Positions 8,802 through 17,804 of a stretch of 64,000 nt of DNA are shown here, in pieces. A program made the translations under genes and the position numbers. The notes under the pieces were generated by a model. That model saw only the letters and a program-made list of their open reading frames with translations. It ran no database searches and was not told where the DNA came from. Position 1 is the stretch's first letter. Every line of letters starts with the position of its first letter. This stretch comes from Heliopora coerulea. Its lineage: Eukaryota; Cnidaria; Anthozoa; Scleralcyonacea; Helioporidae. Location: NCBI GenBank assembly GCA_030142905.1, contig JASJOG010000340.1:204394-268393 (forward strand), given 5' to 3'.

Positions 8802-8819
8802 TTATTTTTATTAAAATAA
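8802..8819. promoter_or_regulatory. 18-bp near-palindromic gap between two divergent start codons
   Basis: The whole gap is TTATTTTTATTAAAATAA. Read either way it ends in AATAA immediately before an ATG. It must hold, or overlap, the 5' control signals for both the integrase gene and the 522-residue structural protein gene. Transcripts would have almost no leader unless promoters lie inside the opposite gene. Confidence 0.6.
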
Positions 8820-9947
8820 ATGAGCAAAGAAAACATTAACGGAAATAAAGTTAGTGACAAAATGTTTGTTATTGAACAAGAGTTAAGAGATATTTATTAC
8901 AACCCAGAAACAGGTTATCAATCTGCAGAAAGACTTTATCAAAAAGCAAAAGACAGTGGATTAAACGTTAGTAGAAAAATTGTACAAGACTGGTTAAAAA
9001 CACAAAATACTTTTACAAGATTTAAACCACTTGTAAAAAAACATAAATTTCAAAAAACATTTGTTAAAGACTTGGGTGACCAAATACAAATGGATTTAAT
9101 TGATATGAAAAAATATAAAAAAGATAATGAAGATTATTACTGGATTCTTACAGCTGTTGAAATTTTGAGTTGTTATGCGTTTGCTATTCCTGTTTATAGA
9201 AAAGATACTTACAACATGACGATAGCTGTTAATAAATTACTTAAAAAATTTAAAAAAAGATTTGGTAAATACCCAAATGTAGCTCAATTTGATGAAGGAA
9301 AAGAATTTTATAATGTTGGAGTAAAGTGGTTATTGAAGGAACATGATGTTGAATATTTTTCCTCTAAATCTGTTAAAAAAGCAGCTATAGTTGAAAGATT
9401 TAATAGAACTTTAAAAACATCCATGTGGAAATATTTTTATGAAAATAAAACTAATAATTGGATCTCTGTTTTAAAAAAGCTTGTAAAAAATTATAACAAT
9501 ACTAAACATAAAAGTATATTAATGAAACCTGTTGATGTAAATGAATCTAACAAAGACCAAGTGTGGATTACACTATATGGTCATCCATTGGGAAATTTAC
9601 CTCTTCCTAAATTTAGAATTGGTGATACTGTTAGAATTTCAAAATATAAAAATATATTTAAAAAAGGTTATGAAACTAATTTTACAGAAGAAATTTTTAA
9701 AATTGTAAAAGTATTTAGAGGTGATCCAAACATGCATAAATTGGAAGACCTTGATGGAGAACAAATAATTGGTAAATTTTATGAACAGGAATTGTTAGCT
9801 GTTGATGATGTGAGTGGTTTGTATAAAGTAGAGAAAATATTAAAAAGAAAAAAAGTTAAAGGAAAAAAAATGGTTTTGGTAAAGTGGGAAGGTTATGATA
9901 ATCAACATAACTCTTGGATCCCAGAAGAAAATATTAAAAATGTATAA
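8820..9947 (+). CDS. int: Polinton-type retroviral-like integrase with chromodomain
   Basis: A 375-residue DDE integrase that would insert the element into host DNA. The catalytic core runs about 80-235. Candidate catalytic residues are D92 (QMDLIDM), D158 (FDEGKEF) and E192 (VERFNRTLK), with 33 residues between the last two. An SH3-like basic segment lies near 264-325. Residues 334-375 form a chromodomain (YKVEKILKRKK...LVKWEGYD...SWIPEENI) that could target modified histones. This core plus chromodomain arrangement is typical of Maverick/Polinton integrases. The frame is intact. The start is preceded by TTAAAATAA. Confidence 0.93.
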   Translation: MSKENINGNKVSDKMFVIEQELRDIYYNPETGYQSAERLYQKAKDSGLNVSRKIVQDWLKTQNTFTRFKPLVKKHKFQKTFVKDLGDQIQMDLIDMKKYKKDNEDYYWILTAVEILSCYAFAIPVYRKDTYNMTIAVNKLLKKFKKRFGKYPNVAQFDEGKEFYNVGVKWLLKEHDVEYFSSKSVKKAAIVERFNRTLKTSMWKYFYENKTNNWISVLKKLVKNYNNTKHKSILMKPVDVNESNKDQVWITLYGHPLGNLPLPKFRIGDTVRISKYKNIFKKGYETNFTEEIFKIVKVFRGDPNMHKLEDLDGEQIIGKFYEQELLAVDDVSGLYKVEKILKRKKVKGKKMVLVKWEGYDNQHNSWIPEENIKNV

Positions 9948-9961
9948 AATGTATAAAATAA

Positions 9962-11332
9962 ATGGATAATAACGGTTTTGATGATATAGAATTAAATGAT
10001 AGAAATACAAGAGAAGAAGAGGAAGAACGTGAGGTTGAAGAAACAAGTGGGGGAAATTTTGCTGATACAAATTTAGATACTGGAGAAACAACTAGATTGT
10101 TACCTTTAACGAGTCAAACTGATCAAAATCAAGTTAGGGTTGAAAATCCTGAGTCTGAAAATTTGTTAAAAAGATTCAAAAAAAATTTGGGAGGAATTAA
10201 AAGATCAATAACTACTGATAAAAAAAAAGTTTTCAAAGATATATTTGATTTCACTCCTGAAAAGAAAAATGGGAAAAATAATAGTATATTGTTAGAAAAA
10301 ACTAAGTTTTTAAACGACGGTGATGGAAATGTTTCAATTATTTATAAAGATACAAAAATTGGTAATATTGTTAATAATAAACCAGAATTATTTACAAGAA
10401 GGAATAAAGCAAATACTAATGAATTCAAAGATATTTTTGAAAAAGCAAAACAAGAATATATAAAAACGTCAGATTCTATTATAGATAAAAAAATATCCGA
10501 TGGAAGCCATGAGGATATTGAAATGACAAATATTGAGAGAAAAAATATAGTTGAAAATACCATTTCACAAATTGATGATAAAATTGATAGAATAGTTGAC
10601 AAAAATAACTTGGTTAAATTAGTTAGAGATGAAAATGATCCAAGAAGATCATTATTTGATTCAGATGATTTAAGAGAATTTAGAGGTTTATTAAATTTTG
10701 AAGAAGCTGTCTCTCCGGTTGGTGGTGAAGACTATTTTGATTTACCAAAAGAAGGAAAAGAAAAAGTTTTACGTGGAAAAATTAATTCATTTGTTAGAGA
10801 ATATGAATATTGGAAAAATAAAGCTGATTTAGAAATAACTCAACCCCAAAAAGATATATACGAGGGTTTTTCAGAAATTGCAAAATTATACGCAGATAAA
10901 GCAAGACTTGAAAATGGTGAAAAACCAATCAGTGAAGAAGGAATACAAATTTTAAATGAACAAGCAGAAGATAGTGATCTTGGAAGATTAGAAAGATTTA
11001 AAAAATGGGCAAAAGAAAATCTCGCAGGTTTATCAGCAGTGGCAATCTCTGTTGCGGGTATAATTACAGTAATAGTTATGGGAGCAAGAAACGCATTAAA
11101 AAAAGGTGCAAATGCAGTTGGAAAATTGGGAAAAGCAATTGCAAATATAGGTAAAAATTTTGGTGCAGTCATTTCAGCAGTTTTAAATTTAATTTCTCAA
11201 ATATTATCATGGGGTGCAAAAGGTATTGCTTTTCTAGCTAAAAATTTATGGATATTAGCTATTGCAATTGCTTACTTTTTATACAATGAATACAAAGAAT
11301 ACCGGAAGAATAAGGAAAACAAAAAGACATAA
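9962..11332 (+). CDS. Putative membrane-active virion protein with C-terminal hydrophobic region
   Basis: A 456-residue protein. The N-terminal third is acidic and low in complexity (REEEEEREVEE). The middle is charged and probably helical. The last 100 residues alternate hydrophobic and amphipathic segments: about 356-375 (SAVAISVAGIITVIVMGA), about 396-420, and a final helix near 425-443 (LWILAIAIAYFLY). The glycine/alanine-rich amphipathic stretch (NALKKGANAVGKLGKAIANI) resembles membrane-disrupting segments. Proteins with this tail recur next to the integrase and capsid genes in cnidarian Polinton-type elements. Function is inferred. The gene follows the integrase by 14 bases, with TATAAAATAA at its start. 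Confidence 0.58.
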   Translation: MDNNGFDDIELNDRNTREEEEEREVEETSGGNFADTNLDTGETTRLLPLTSQTDQNQVRVENPESENLLKRFKKNLGGIKRSITTDKKKVFKDIFDFTPEKKNGKNNSILLEKTKFLNDGDGNVSIIYKDTKIGNIVNNKPELFTRRNKANTNEFKDIFEKAKQEYIKTSDSIIDKKISDGSHEDIEMTNIERKNIVENTISQIDDKIDRIVDKNNLVKLVRDENDPRRSLFDSDDLREFRGLLNFEEAVSPVGGEDYFDLPKEGKEKVLRGKINSFVREYEYWKNKADLEITQPQKDIYEGFSEIAKLYADKARLENGEKPISEEGIQILNEQAEDSDLGRLERFKKWAKENLAGLSAVAISVAGIITVIVMGARNALKKGANAVGKLGKAIANIGKNFGAVISAVLNLISQILSWGAKGIAFLAKNLWILAIAIAYFLYNEYKEYRKNKENKKT

Positions 11333-11379
11333 AAAAAAGAAAAATTTTAATTTTTTTATATTTTTATATATAATAAAAA

Positions 11380-12615
11380 ATGAATAGAGAAAACAAATTA
11401 TATCCAGGATATAAAAGATCCAAAATGAGTGATATTAAAGGAACCAGAACAAGACATGTAACTTTAAATCCAAATTCAGTAAATCCAGAAGAAGACCTTT
11501 ATATAGATATTCCAAAATTAAACCCTAATTTATGTCTTGTACCCGATTCATTAAGATTATTATTTAATTTTAAAAATTCAAATACTAAATCGTGGTTTTT
11601 AAATAATTTATCAAAATTGTTAAAGAAAAGATTAGTTGTAAAATTTGCTGGTGAAATTGTTTATGATAATAGTGGAGAATCTATTTTGGAAATTTACAAA
11701 GATCTTTGGAAAACTAAATTCGAAAGAGAAGATATGGTCGAGTATGGTATTGGGAGAGAAAATCTTAGAAAATTAATTTCAAAAGACGATAGTGGAACAA
11801 CAAGTGGAAATACCGAAAAAGTTTCTGATAAGTTAATGTTTGACATTTATGGAACAAAACAATGTTTAAAACTGGAAAAAATTCTTGTAGACCATGGATT
11901 ATATGCTCCTTATGGTATGATTAATAATTTTCAATATATTTTAACTTTCCCAAAAGCAAGTGAAATTATGGTTGCACAAAGTGGAGAAAGTGTTGCGGGA
12001 TACAAATTAGAAAATTTAGAATTGGAATATGAAACTATTGAAAATCAAGATTTAGCAACTGATATTTTAACAAATTACACAACAGGAAGATCATTGTCAT
12101 ATAATTATGTGACTTTGATGAAAACAGTAGAATGGGATAAAAACGCTACTTTACACAATGAAACCATAAATATTCCATGAAAAAGTATGAAAGCGGTTGT
12201 CTTGTTATTTAGAAATAAAACTGTTACAGACAGTGAACAATTTGTTTACCCAAATATAACAGATGTAAAAATTAGTGTTGCAGGAATTCCAAATAGTGTT
12301 TATTCCCAAGGATTTCCCAAACGCAGATTTTTTGAAGAAGCAAAAAGAATATTTCAATGTAATTATTTTGACTGTGATGCAGTTATGGATATTGAAAAAT
12401 TCTACAAAGACTCTTTTGCATTATGTATTGATTTAAGAACATTAGACGACAATTTTGTTTATGGAACTGGAAAAAAATTGGTAAACACACAATCTGGGTT
12501 AATGTTGGAAATTAAAAAGACTGCTACTACAGCAAATGTAATGTGTTATGTATTTGTAATAAGTGATGGGTTGTTAAATATTGTAAATAAAGATTTATCT
12601 TCAATTCAGTTTTAA
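11380..12615 (+). pseudogene. mcp: Major capsid protein gene interrupted by one in-frame TGA
   Basis: Two stretches of the same frame, 11380-12180 (266 codons) and 12187-12615 (142 codons), are separated only by a TGA at 12178-12180 and two sense codons. Together they have the size and layout of a Polinton-type double jelly-roll major capsid protein. The second half begins with a hydrophobic strand and SEQFVYPNITDVKISVAGIP, a pattern of that family. An ATG at 12187 lies just after the stop and could restart translation, but it lacks the usual start motif. The stop is compatible with a CpG-to-TpG change at an arginine codon. Leader before 11380 is TATATAATAAAAA. Confidence 0.75.
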
Positions 12616-12631
12616 ACATCAAAAATAAAAA

Positions 12632-13245
12632 ATGAACGTGAACGTGAAGGATGAAATTAAACCATTTAATATGATAATTGTTGGAATGACTGCTTGTGGA
12701 AAAACAAAATATCTTTTAGATTTTATAGAATCAAAATATAAAAATTATTTTGATTATATTTTTCTAATTTGTCCTACATTTGAATGGAATAAAACTTATG
12801 AAAATTGGAAATATGATAAAGATGAAGATTTTATTGCTATTCCCTGTGACCAAGATAATGTTGAAGATTGGTTAAAATTTATAGTAAATTTTTCAAAAGA
12901 AACCAAAAGCTTAATTATTCTTGATGATTGCACAAGTGGAAAAAATGTTAAAAATAGAACAAGTGAATTGGTTAAATTGGGATTAGTGCTAGACACTATA
13001 ATCTTTCCGTTGTTGTAATTACACAACAACTCACATCAATTGCAAAACCATTTAGAGAAAATATTTCAAAATTAGTCACATTTTATAATCCAAATAAAAA
13101 AGATATGACAACAATAATTCAAGAATATTTAGGAGTGGATGACCGCAATGAATTGGAAAAAATTTTAGAAACTTTGAAAACAAAAAAATATTCATGTTTA
13201 GAAATAAATTTAATTTTTCCATTTGGTTATAAAATAAATGAGTGA
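12632..13245 (+). pseudogene. FtsK/HerA-type packaging ATPase (A32-like) with a frameshift
   Basis: The first frame (12632-13018) holds the Walker A loop GMTACGKT at residues 18-25 and Walker B SLIILDDC at 93-100. This ATPase would pump viral DNA into capsids. Near 12975-12990 the conserved reading continues in another frame, which stays open to a TGA at 13243-13245 and contains VVVITQQLTSIAKPFREN, the sensor-like region of the family. The shift fits loss of one base. Programmed frameshifting is possible, but I see no slippery heptamer there. The second frame overlaps the next start codon at 13238. The leader is AAAAATAAAAA. Confidence 0.78.
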
Positions 13246-13816
13246 AAATAGTGATTATGTAAAAATACCGCAAATGGACGCATCCCCATCGGATGATCAG
13301 GAAAAAAAGAATAGAGCAGATCCATCCACATCGCCCTTCGGGCTCAGAAGCGAAGCTTCAGCGGATGATCGGGAAAAAATGCAAGATGGAAAAAAAGAAG
13401 TTATGAAAAAACGTGAAGAATTGATAAGATTATCTGAAGATGGGGAAATTAGTCAATCGGTTAAAAATTTGAAAAAAGCAAGTGATAAAGTTATACTAAA
13501 AATTTATTCTGAATATGAAATTAAACAAGCAGAAAAAGCAAATGTATTTTTAACAGATTTACTAATTAGTAAATTTGCAGATTTATTAGGAGGGTTAGAA
13601 GCAATTGAAAGCAGTGAAGAATTGGAAAAAGAACTGGCGAAAGATAAATTATTAAAAAGAGATGTAAAATCTGTGGTTGAAAAACTATCACCATATCTAC
13701 CATATCTTGGAATATTATCAGGAGGAGTTACAGTTGGAAAACATGTTATTAAAAAACAAACAAAAACTGTTGAAAAAAGTGAGCAAAGCGAACAAGATCG
13801 TGAAAAAGATGAATAA
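13238..13816 (+). CDS. Polinton-associated small protein with C-terminal hydrophobic segment
   Basis: A 192-residue protein. Residues about 12-50 (DASPSDDQEKKNRADPS...) are encoded by a cluster of GC-rich palindromic insertions and look foreign to the rest. Residues about 90-150 are charged and helical (LISKFADLLGGLEAIESSEE). Residues about 148-172 are hydrophobic (PYLPYLGILSGGVTVGKHVI). Proteins with this C-terminal pattern recur in cnidarian Polinton-type elements, with unknown function. The ATG overlaps the end of the ATPase reading frame and is preceded by TATAAAATAA. Confidence 0.58.
   Translation: MSENSDYVKIPQMDASPSDDQEKKNRADPSTSPFGLRSEASADDREKMQDGKKEVMKKREELIRLSEDGEISQSVKNLKKASDKVILKIYSEYEIKQAEKANVFLTDLLISKFADLLGGLEAIESSEELEKELAKDKLLKRDVKSVVEKLSPYLPYLGILSGGVTVGKHVIKKQTKTVEKSEQSEQDREKDE
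13270..13390. repeat. Cluster of GC-rich palindromic insertions with a TTCG-loop hairpin
   Basis: This stretch is GC-rich inside AT-rich coding sequence. It includes the perfect hairpin GCCC-TTCG-GGGC-like core at 13333-13343 and two near-copies of CGGATGATC-GGAAAAAA. It is read in frame in the gene at 13238. Confidence 0.6.
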
Positions 13817-14387
13817 TAAAATTAATTTTGTAATGATATATTTTTATTACAAAATTACTGTGAAGTATCAGAACGGCTTGCCGTCGCTGGACCTGCGGTC
13901 CTGAGGACTTCGTCCGATGTGCTTCGGTTTCGCGGGTTTCATCGGCCGAAGGCCTCAGCACCGAAGATGCACCCACGCTTTGCTTTGTTTCATTTATAGT
14001 TAATTTGCTCATAAGTGTATTTATTATTTTATCTTTTTCTTTTGAGTTGCTATTTGTTGATTCTTCATTTTCTAAAGATTTTAACAATTTTAAATGATTA
14101 TTATTTTCTGAAAACTGAATTTCATGTATATTATTTTTCCCAAACGTCATTCCGGCTTCAAAATCTTTCATTCCAATATCAACATGAGCGCCGATTCGAA
14201 AACCACTTTTTTGAATTTTTCTAAAATTTATTGGTGGATATCGACCGAAGGTCTCAGCACCAAAGGTGCAACCATGAAGATTTAAATCTAACTTTGTATC
14301 CTTGCCTGAATCCTTATTGGAATTACCGCTGTGCGGGTCAGCTCTGCTGTTTTTATTACTTGTTTTTGATGATATGCAATTTCCCAT
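13749..14387 (-). CDS. Possible lipid-anchored protein with MGNC start
   Basis: A 212-codon frame starting MGNCISSK, which fits N-myristoylation at Gly2 and palmitoylation at Cys4. No membrane helix is seen in the main body. Two GC-rich insertions are read in frame (about 13870-13985 and 14235-14350), giving RADPHSG and SADETRETEAHR segments. The last 20 or so codons overlap the plus-strand gene ending at 13816 and may not be real. It is the outermost gene and is convergent with the rest. The start is preceded by AATAAATAAAAA. I do not recognise a family. Confidence 0.5.
   Translation of the reverse strand: MGNCISSKTSNKNSRADPHSGNSNKDSGKDTKLDLNLHGCTFGAETFGRYPPINFRKIQKSGFRIGAHVDIGMKDFEAGMTFGKNNIHEIQFSENNNHLKLLKSLENEESTNSNSKEKDKIINTLMSKLTINETKQSVGASSVLRPSADETRETEAHRTKSSGPQVQRRQAVLILHSNFVIKIYHYKINFIIHLFHDLVRFAHFFQQFLFVF
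13868..13985. repeat. Cluster of GC-rich palindromic insertions
   Basis: Several short palindromes lie head to tail, such as GGACCTGCGGTCC and CGGCCGAAGGCCTCAGCACC. The latter recurs in altered form at 14239-14275 (CGACCGAAGGTCTCAGCACC). Its reverse complement core GCACC-TTCG-GTGC is at 14476-14488. Confidence 0.65.
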
Positions 14388-14550
14388 TTTTTATTTATTA
14401 TATTTTTATTCCTGATAATAACTAATTTTTCCACAAATTTTACAGCAACGTTGTTTGTTTAAAACCGCTTCGCGCGCACCTTCGGTGCTGTCAAAAAAGG
14501 TAATTCCCCCGCCAGTCGTTGCGGGACTTTAGCAGCGACGCTATTCCCCG

Positions 14551-14657
14551 CATTCCATACATGCCTAATCTCCCTAACAACGGAGCAAACCGAAAATAGT
14601 TTTTTTGTTGACATCGAGTGAGGCTAGTTGTTAGGGAGATTGAGCATGTATGGAATG
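14551..14657. repeat. 31-bp inverted repeat just outside the viral element
   Basis: The arm at 14551-14581 (starts CATTCCATACATGCCTAATC) is repeated inverted at 14627-14657 with two mismatches, around a 45-base loop. GGTAATTCCCCC and GGTTATTCCCCC flank it on either side. It may be a small fold-back transposon or part of the insertion junction. Confidence 0.6.
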
Positions 14658-15449
14658 TTAAGGTTATTCCCCCAAGACACTTTGAAAAATTTTGACCCGT
14701 TTTTAAAATGTGTTGAAATTCCCGGTAACGTTAACAAATTCCTGGAAGAGACCGGAAGTGACCGGAAGTGAAACCGAAAGTTACGTTATCAAGGAAAAGG
14801 GTTTTCCCCGACTATTTTTTGTCGATTTTGAAAATGTGTAAAATTTAACCAAATCCCAAAATGCGCTAGAATCCGGACTTTACAGACTACTGTAATGTCG
14901 TACGAAGTTCGTACAGTTCGTACGACGGTACGAAGCAGGCCGAAAACTTATGTACTTCATGTACGTCATGTACATGAAATGACTAGCGACGAGAACATTG
15001 CTTCTTCTGTTCTGGCATCTCGCTGCTACAAAAATAGATACGTCCCTAGTCCCTAGTCAAGGTGGTCAACTTATCATGAAGGATTGATATCTAAAATTTG
15101 TAATGTGACAAAATTCTTTGGTGCCCCTTCTCTTGCTGGTGTCCTAAGCACGTACTTAGTTTGCCTGTTGGGTAATCCGGCACTGTGTTTTTTACATAAT
15201 GAATAACTCAAGCATTACCAACCGTTACGTACTTCTTGAACACTTTCTAAACGTATTTCTATAAATTTTGGGAAATTTGCCTCTGTGACAGGATTAAGCG
15301 GTTAGTACAGTTTTCAACGACAACATTTGAATATTAAAGATACCATATCTAATTTAAAAGTTAACATGTCGTAATACAATACTATAATAATAACTATGAT
15401 TATCAATATCATCATTATTTATGTTATCATTATTAATACTATAATTATC

Positions 15450-15481
<32 letters not shown>
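15450..15481. repeat. (AAT)n microsatellite
   Basis: Uninterrupted ATA/AAT trinucleotide run. Confidence 0.9.
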
Positions 15482-15483
<2 letters not shown>

Positions 15484-15978
15484 TCCATCGCGATGGGACG
15501 CCACACGTGATCCCACTAGAAGTTTAAGTTTTAAGAACTTTTTATCCGCACAATCCTAATCTACCTACTTTTGTGTGCTATATAAGTTATTTTGATCTAG
15601 TGTTGATTATGAGGAGATAGCAGTATTGAACGGAAGAATGTTCGTGATTAGAAATCTATGCTAGGTTCCAGTTAAACAAAGAGAGGTCTAATAACGCAAC
15701 AGTACAGTAGGAATTGAACAGTGTTGTTGGTGATTGCTGGAGGTGGGGTGTGGTTAAGCCATGCTGGTACTTGGTAGTATTAACAGGAAATGTAGCCACT
15801 TGACCGAATATGTTGGTCCACAGAAACACAACCATTTTATTATTTTCACATACATTCCGAAGGATTTCAAAGGATTTTGGCAAATTTGCATTAGAGACTC
15901 GGACTGTTTTTATTTCTAACTGGATTTTTAACGATTTTGTGGGTTTCCCTAGTGGCCTATTGGTAGGGATAGCCCTAG

Positions 15979-16468
15979 GGTACGTTTACACTATACTGGA
16001 GAGGTTTTTGTGCCGGTACAAAAAGATCTCCGGTATAGTGTAAACAGGACAGTTCTGTACTGTTGTAAAAAGTTATCCAGTATGGTGTAAACAGCGGACC
16101 AGGAAAGGCAGAGTATAATTCGCCTCAAAGAGATTTGCACTTGTAACAGCGTACTCCCTCTTCTCCAGCTCGCCAACGTCTCAAAAAATACGATTAATTG
16201 CTGTGATTGTACTATGTGGCCCAAAATTGTTTGCAATAATCCAACAATAACAACACACAAATACTCGCGTAACTCCATATTGAATGCAATCGAAGGCTCA
16301 AGGCGCCCCGAAAACCCATCCGATATCGAACGTACCACTTTTAAGAGTGGAGCGGAACAAAGTCTCTGTTCCAAAAATCACTCCGAAAATAGTGTTCCAA
16401 GTGTAAATGTACTGCCTATGGTTTTCGCGTCGCTACGGAAAGCTATTTGGTATAGTGTAAACGTAGCC
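15979..16468. mobile_element. Short inverted-repeat transposon (MITE-like)
   Basis: The ends are about 20-bp terminal inverted repeats, GGTACGTTTACACTATACT on the left and the inverse of GGCTACGTTTACACTATACC on the right. Both are flanked by CTAG, a possible 4-bp target duplication. An internal copy of the end motif lies at about 16,030-16,045. No transposase is visible. Confidence 0.65.
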
Positions 16469-17699
16469 CTAGAAAGAGGGCTGAATTTCACCTCGCTTTT
16501 ACATGTGAATTTTCTGGCCCTTCTAGCAGGGCTGGATCTAGCACGCATGCTTTATCGGAGGGCTACCCCTTCTGAGTGTGTTTACTTGAAAAATTCCAGC
16601 CCTTCTAGCCGAGATCTCGCTTAGGAGGGCTGGCCCTCCTCTGATGTAAACAAAAATAAATTTTACAACGGATTTCACATGGAGGCGAGATCTTGTCAAA
16701 AAGGGCCGTCCCTACTAGTAGGGCTGGCTCGTTTCCATATAAACACTTCCTAAGCCAGTTTTTCATTTGCAGAATAAGCATAAGCATAACGACGTAGCAG
16801 GGACGCAACTAGAGGAGATGTTGGGGGGTCTCGACCTCTGCCCTTTTTGTGGGATTTATATATGTGCACTTTTAGTGACTGCTTTCACAATGTCACGTAG
16901 ATCCCCTCACTCGAACTGATCAAAGTTGCCCCGGGGGTGCATTTACACTACCATCCAACCTCTACCCTTCGAAATTCCTAGTTGCTCCCCTGCATAAGCA
17001 AGCGCAGTTAGCACTTCATAGTCAATTGAACTCTATGTACTTCCCCATTGCAAAGGGATTTACCGACCATGAAGTACCTATTGCGTTTGCGTATATTGTT
17101 TTGCGTATGTTTATGTCACTAGTCTAATGAAAACCAGGCCTAAAGAGCCTTTTACACGTGCTATTTTGTGCCTCACGATTGTAATCTTGGTGTATGTCTT
17201 GAACTCAGGAGAGCTTTGAAGGCAAACTGAGCGAATCACAAGCAGATATCTTGCCGCATAGATTGTCATGAGTTTATTGCATACACCAGGACGACAATCA
17301 CAAGGCAAAAAATCGTACGTGTAAACGCGCCTTTAAAGTCTTGTCGGAATTTAAGTCAGAATTTTTCGCGCACTCTCAAACAGGCTTGCTGACGAGTATG
17401 GAAACGATTATTCGAGGCTGCGAGTTTTTTATTGTGCACATGTAAAAACACCTATTTTATCCACTAAAGACCACAACACTCAAGTAAAATCCTCTATGGT
17501 TCCGCTAGGCTACATTCCGGTCAATGCCTACTGTATGTTTTCACTATTCATCGGTCTCCTTATCTACTCGAACGCTTTTAAAAACACGTAACTTAAAGTG
17601 GTCACATTCAAAATATCGATTTTTTACAGAAATTTTTTTGTGGCTATATTTTGTCTAAATCATGTTTGGATTTAGAATGCGATAATAGTAACTTTGGCG

Positions 17700-17804
17700 T
17701 GACCTTGAATGACCTCTTCGTTGTTTTGTAGCGCAATTAAGGGGAAGTCACGGTGACCTTGAATTACCTTGATAATTTTACGTTGACTTTGACCTTGACC
17801 TTGA
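17700..17804 (+). promoter_or_regulatory. Cluster of four TGACCTTGA nuclear-receptor-type half sites
   Basis: TGACCTTGA occurs at 17700, 17754, 17790 and 17796, the last two overlapping. Its complement, TCAAGGTCA, is the extended half site bound by ERR and SF-1/FTZ-F1 type receptors. The cluster could be chance repetition or a slipped repeat. Confidence 0.35.

Larger units (their letters stand above)
1..14490. mobile_element. Endogenous Maverick/Polinton (adintovirus-like) element, left end outside window
   Basis: This block is much more AT-rich than the DNA to its right, is intronless, and has short gaps between genes. It carries the hallmark Polinton set: type B DNA polymerase, retroviral-type integrase with a C-terminal chromodomain, capsid protein and packaging ATPase, plus small membrane proteins. 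The Polinton cysteine protease is not in the window and may lie beyond the left edge. The right edge is inferred from the composition change near 14,490. No terminal inverted repeat can be tested because the left end is missing. The copy has at least two broken genes and so is probably inactive. Confidence 0.88.

Noticed and set aside
12187..12615. Separate 142-residue gene after the capsid stop
   Set aside because: Same frame as the upstream part, no start motif, and only two codons between; better read as the second half of an interrupted capsid gene.
16214..16624. 136-codon plus-strand frame
   Set aside because: Spans the right end of an inverted-repeat transposon and unrelated sequence; no domain.
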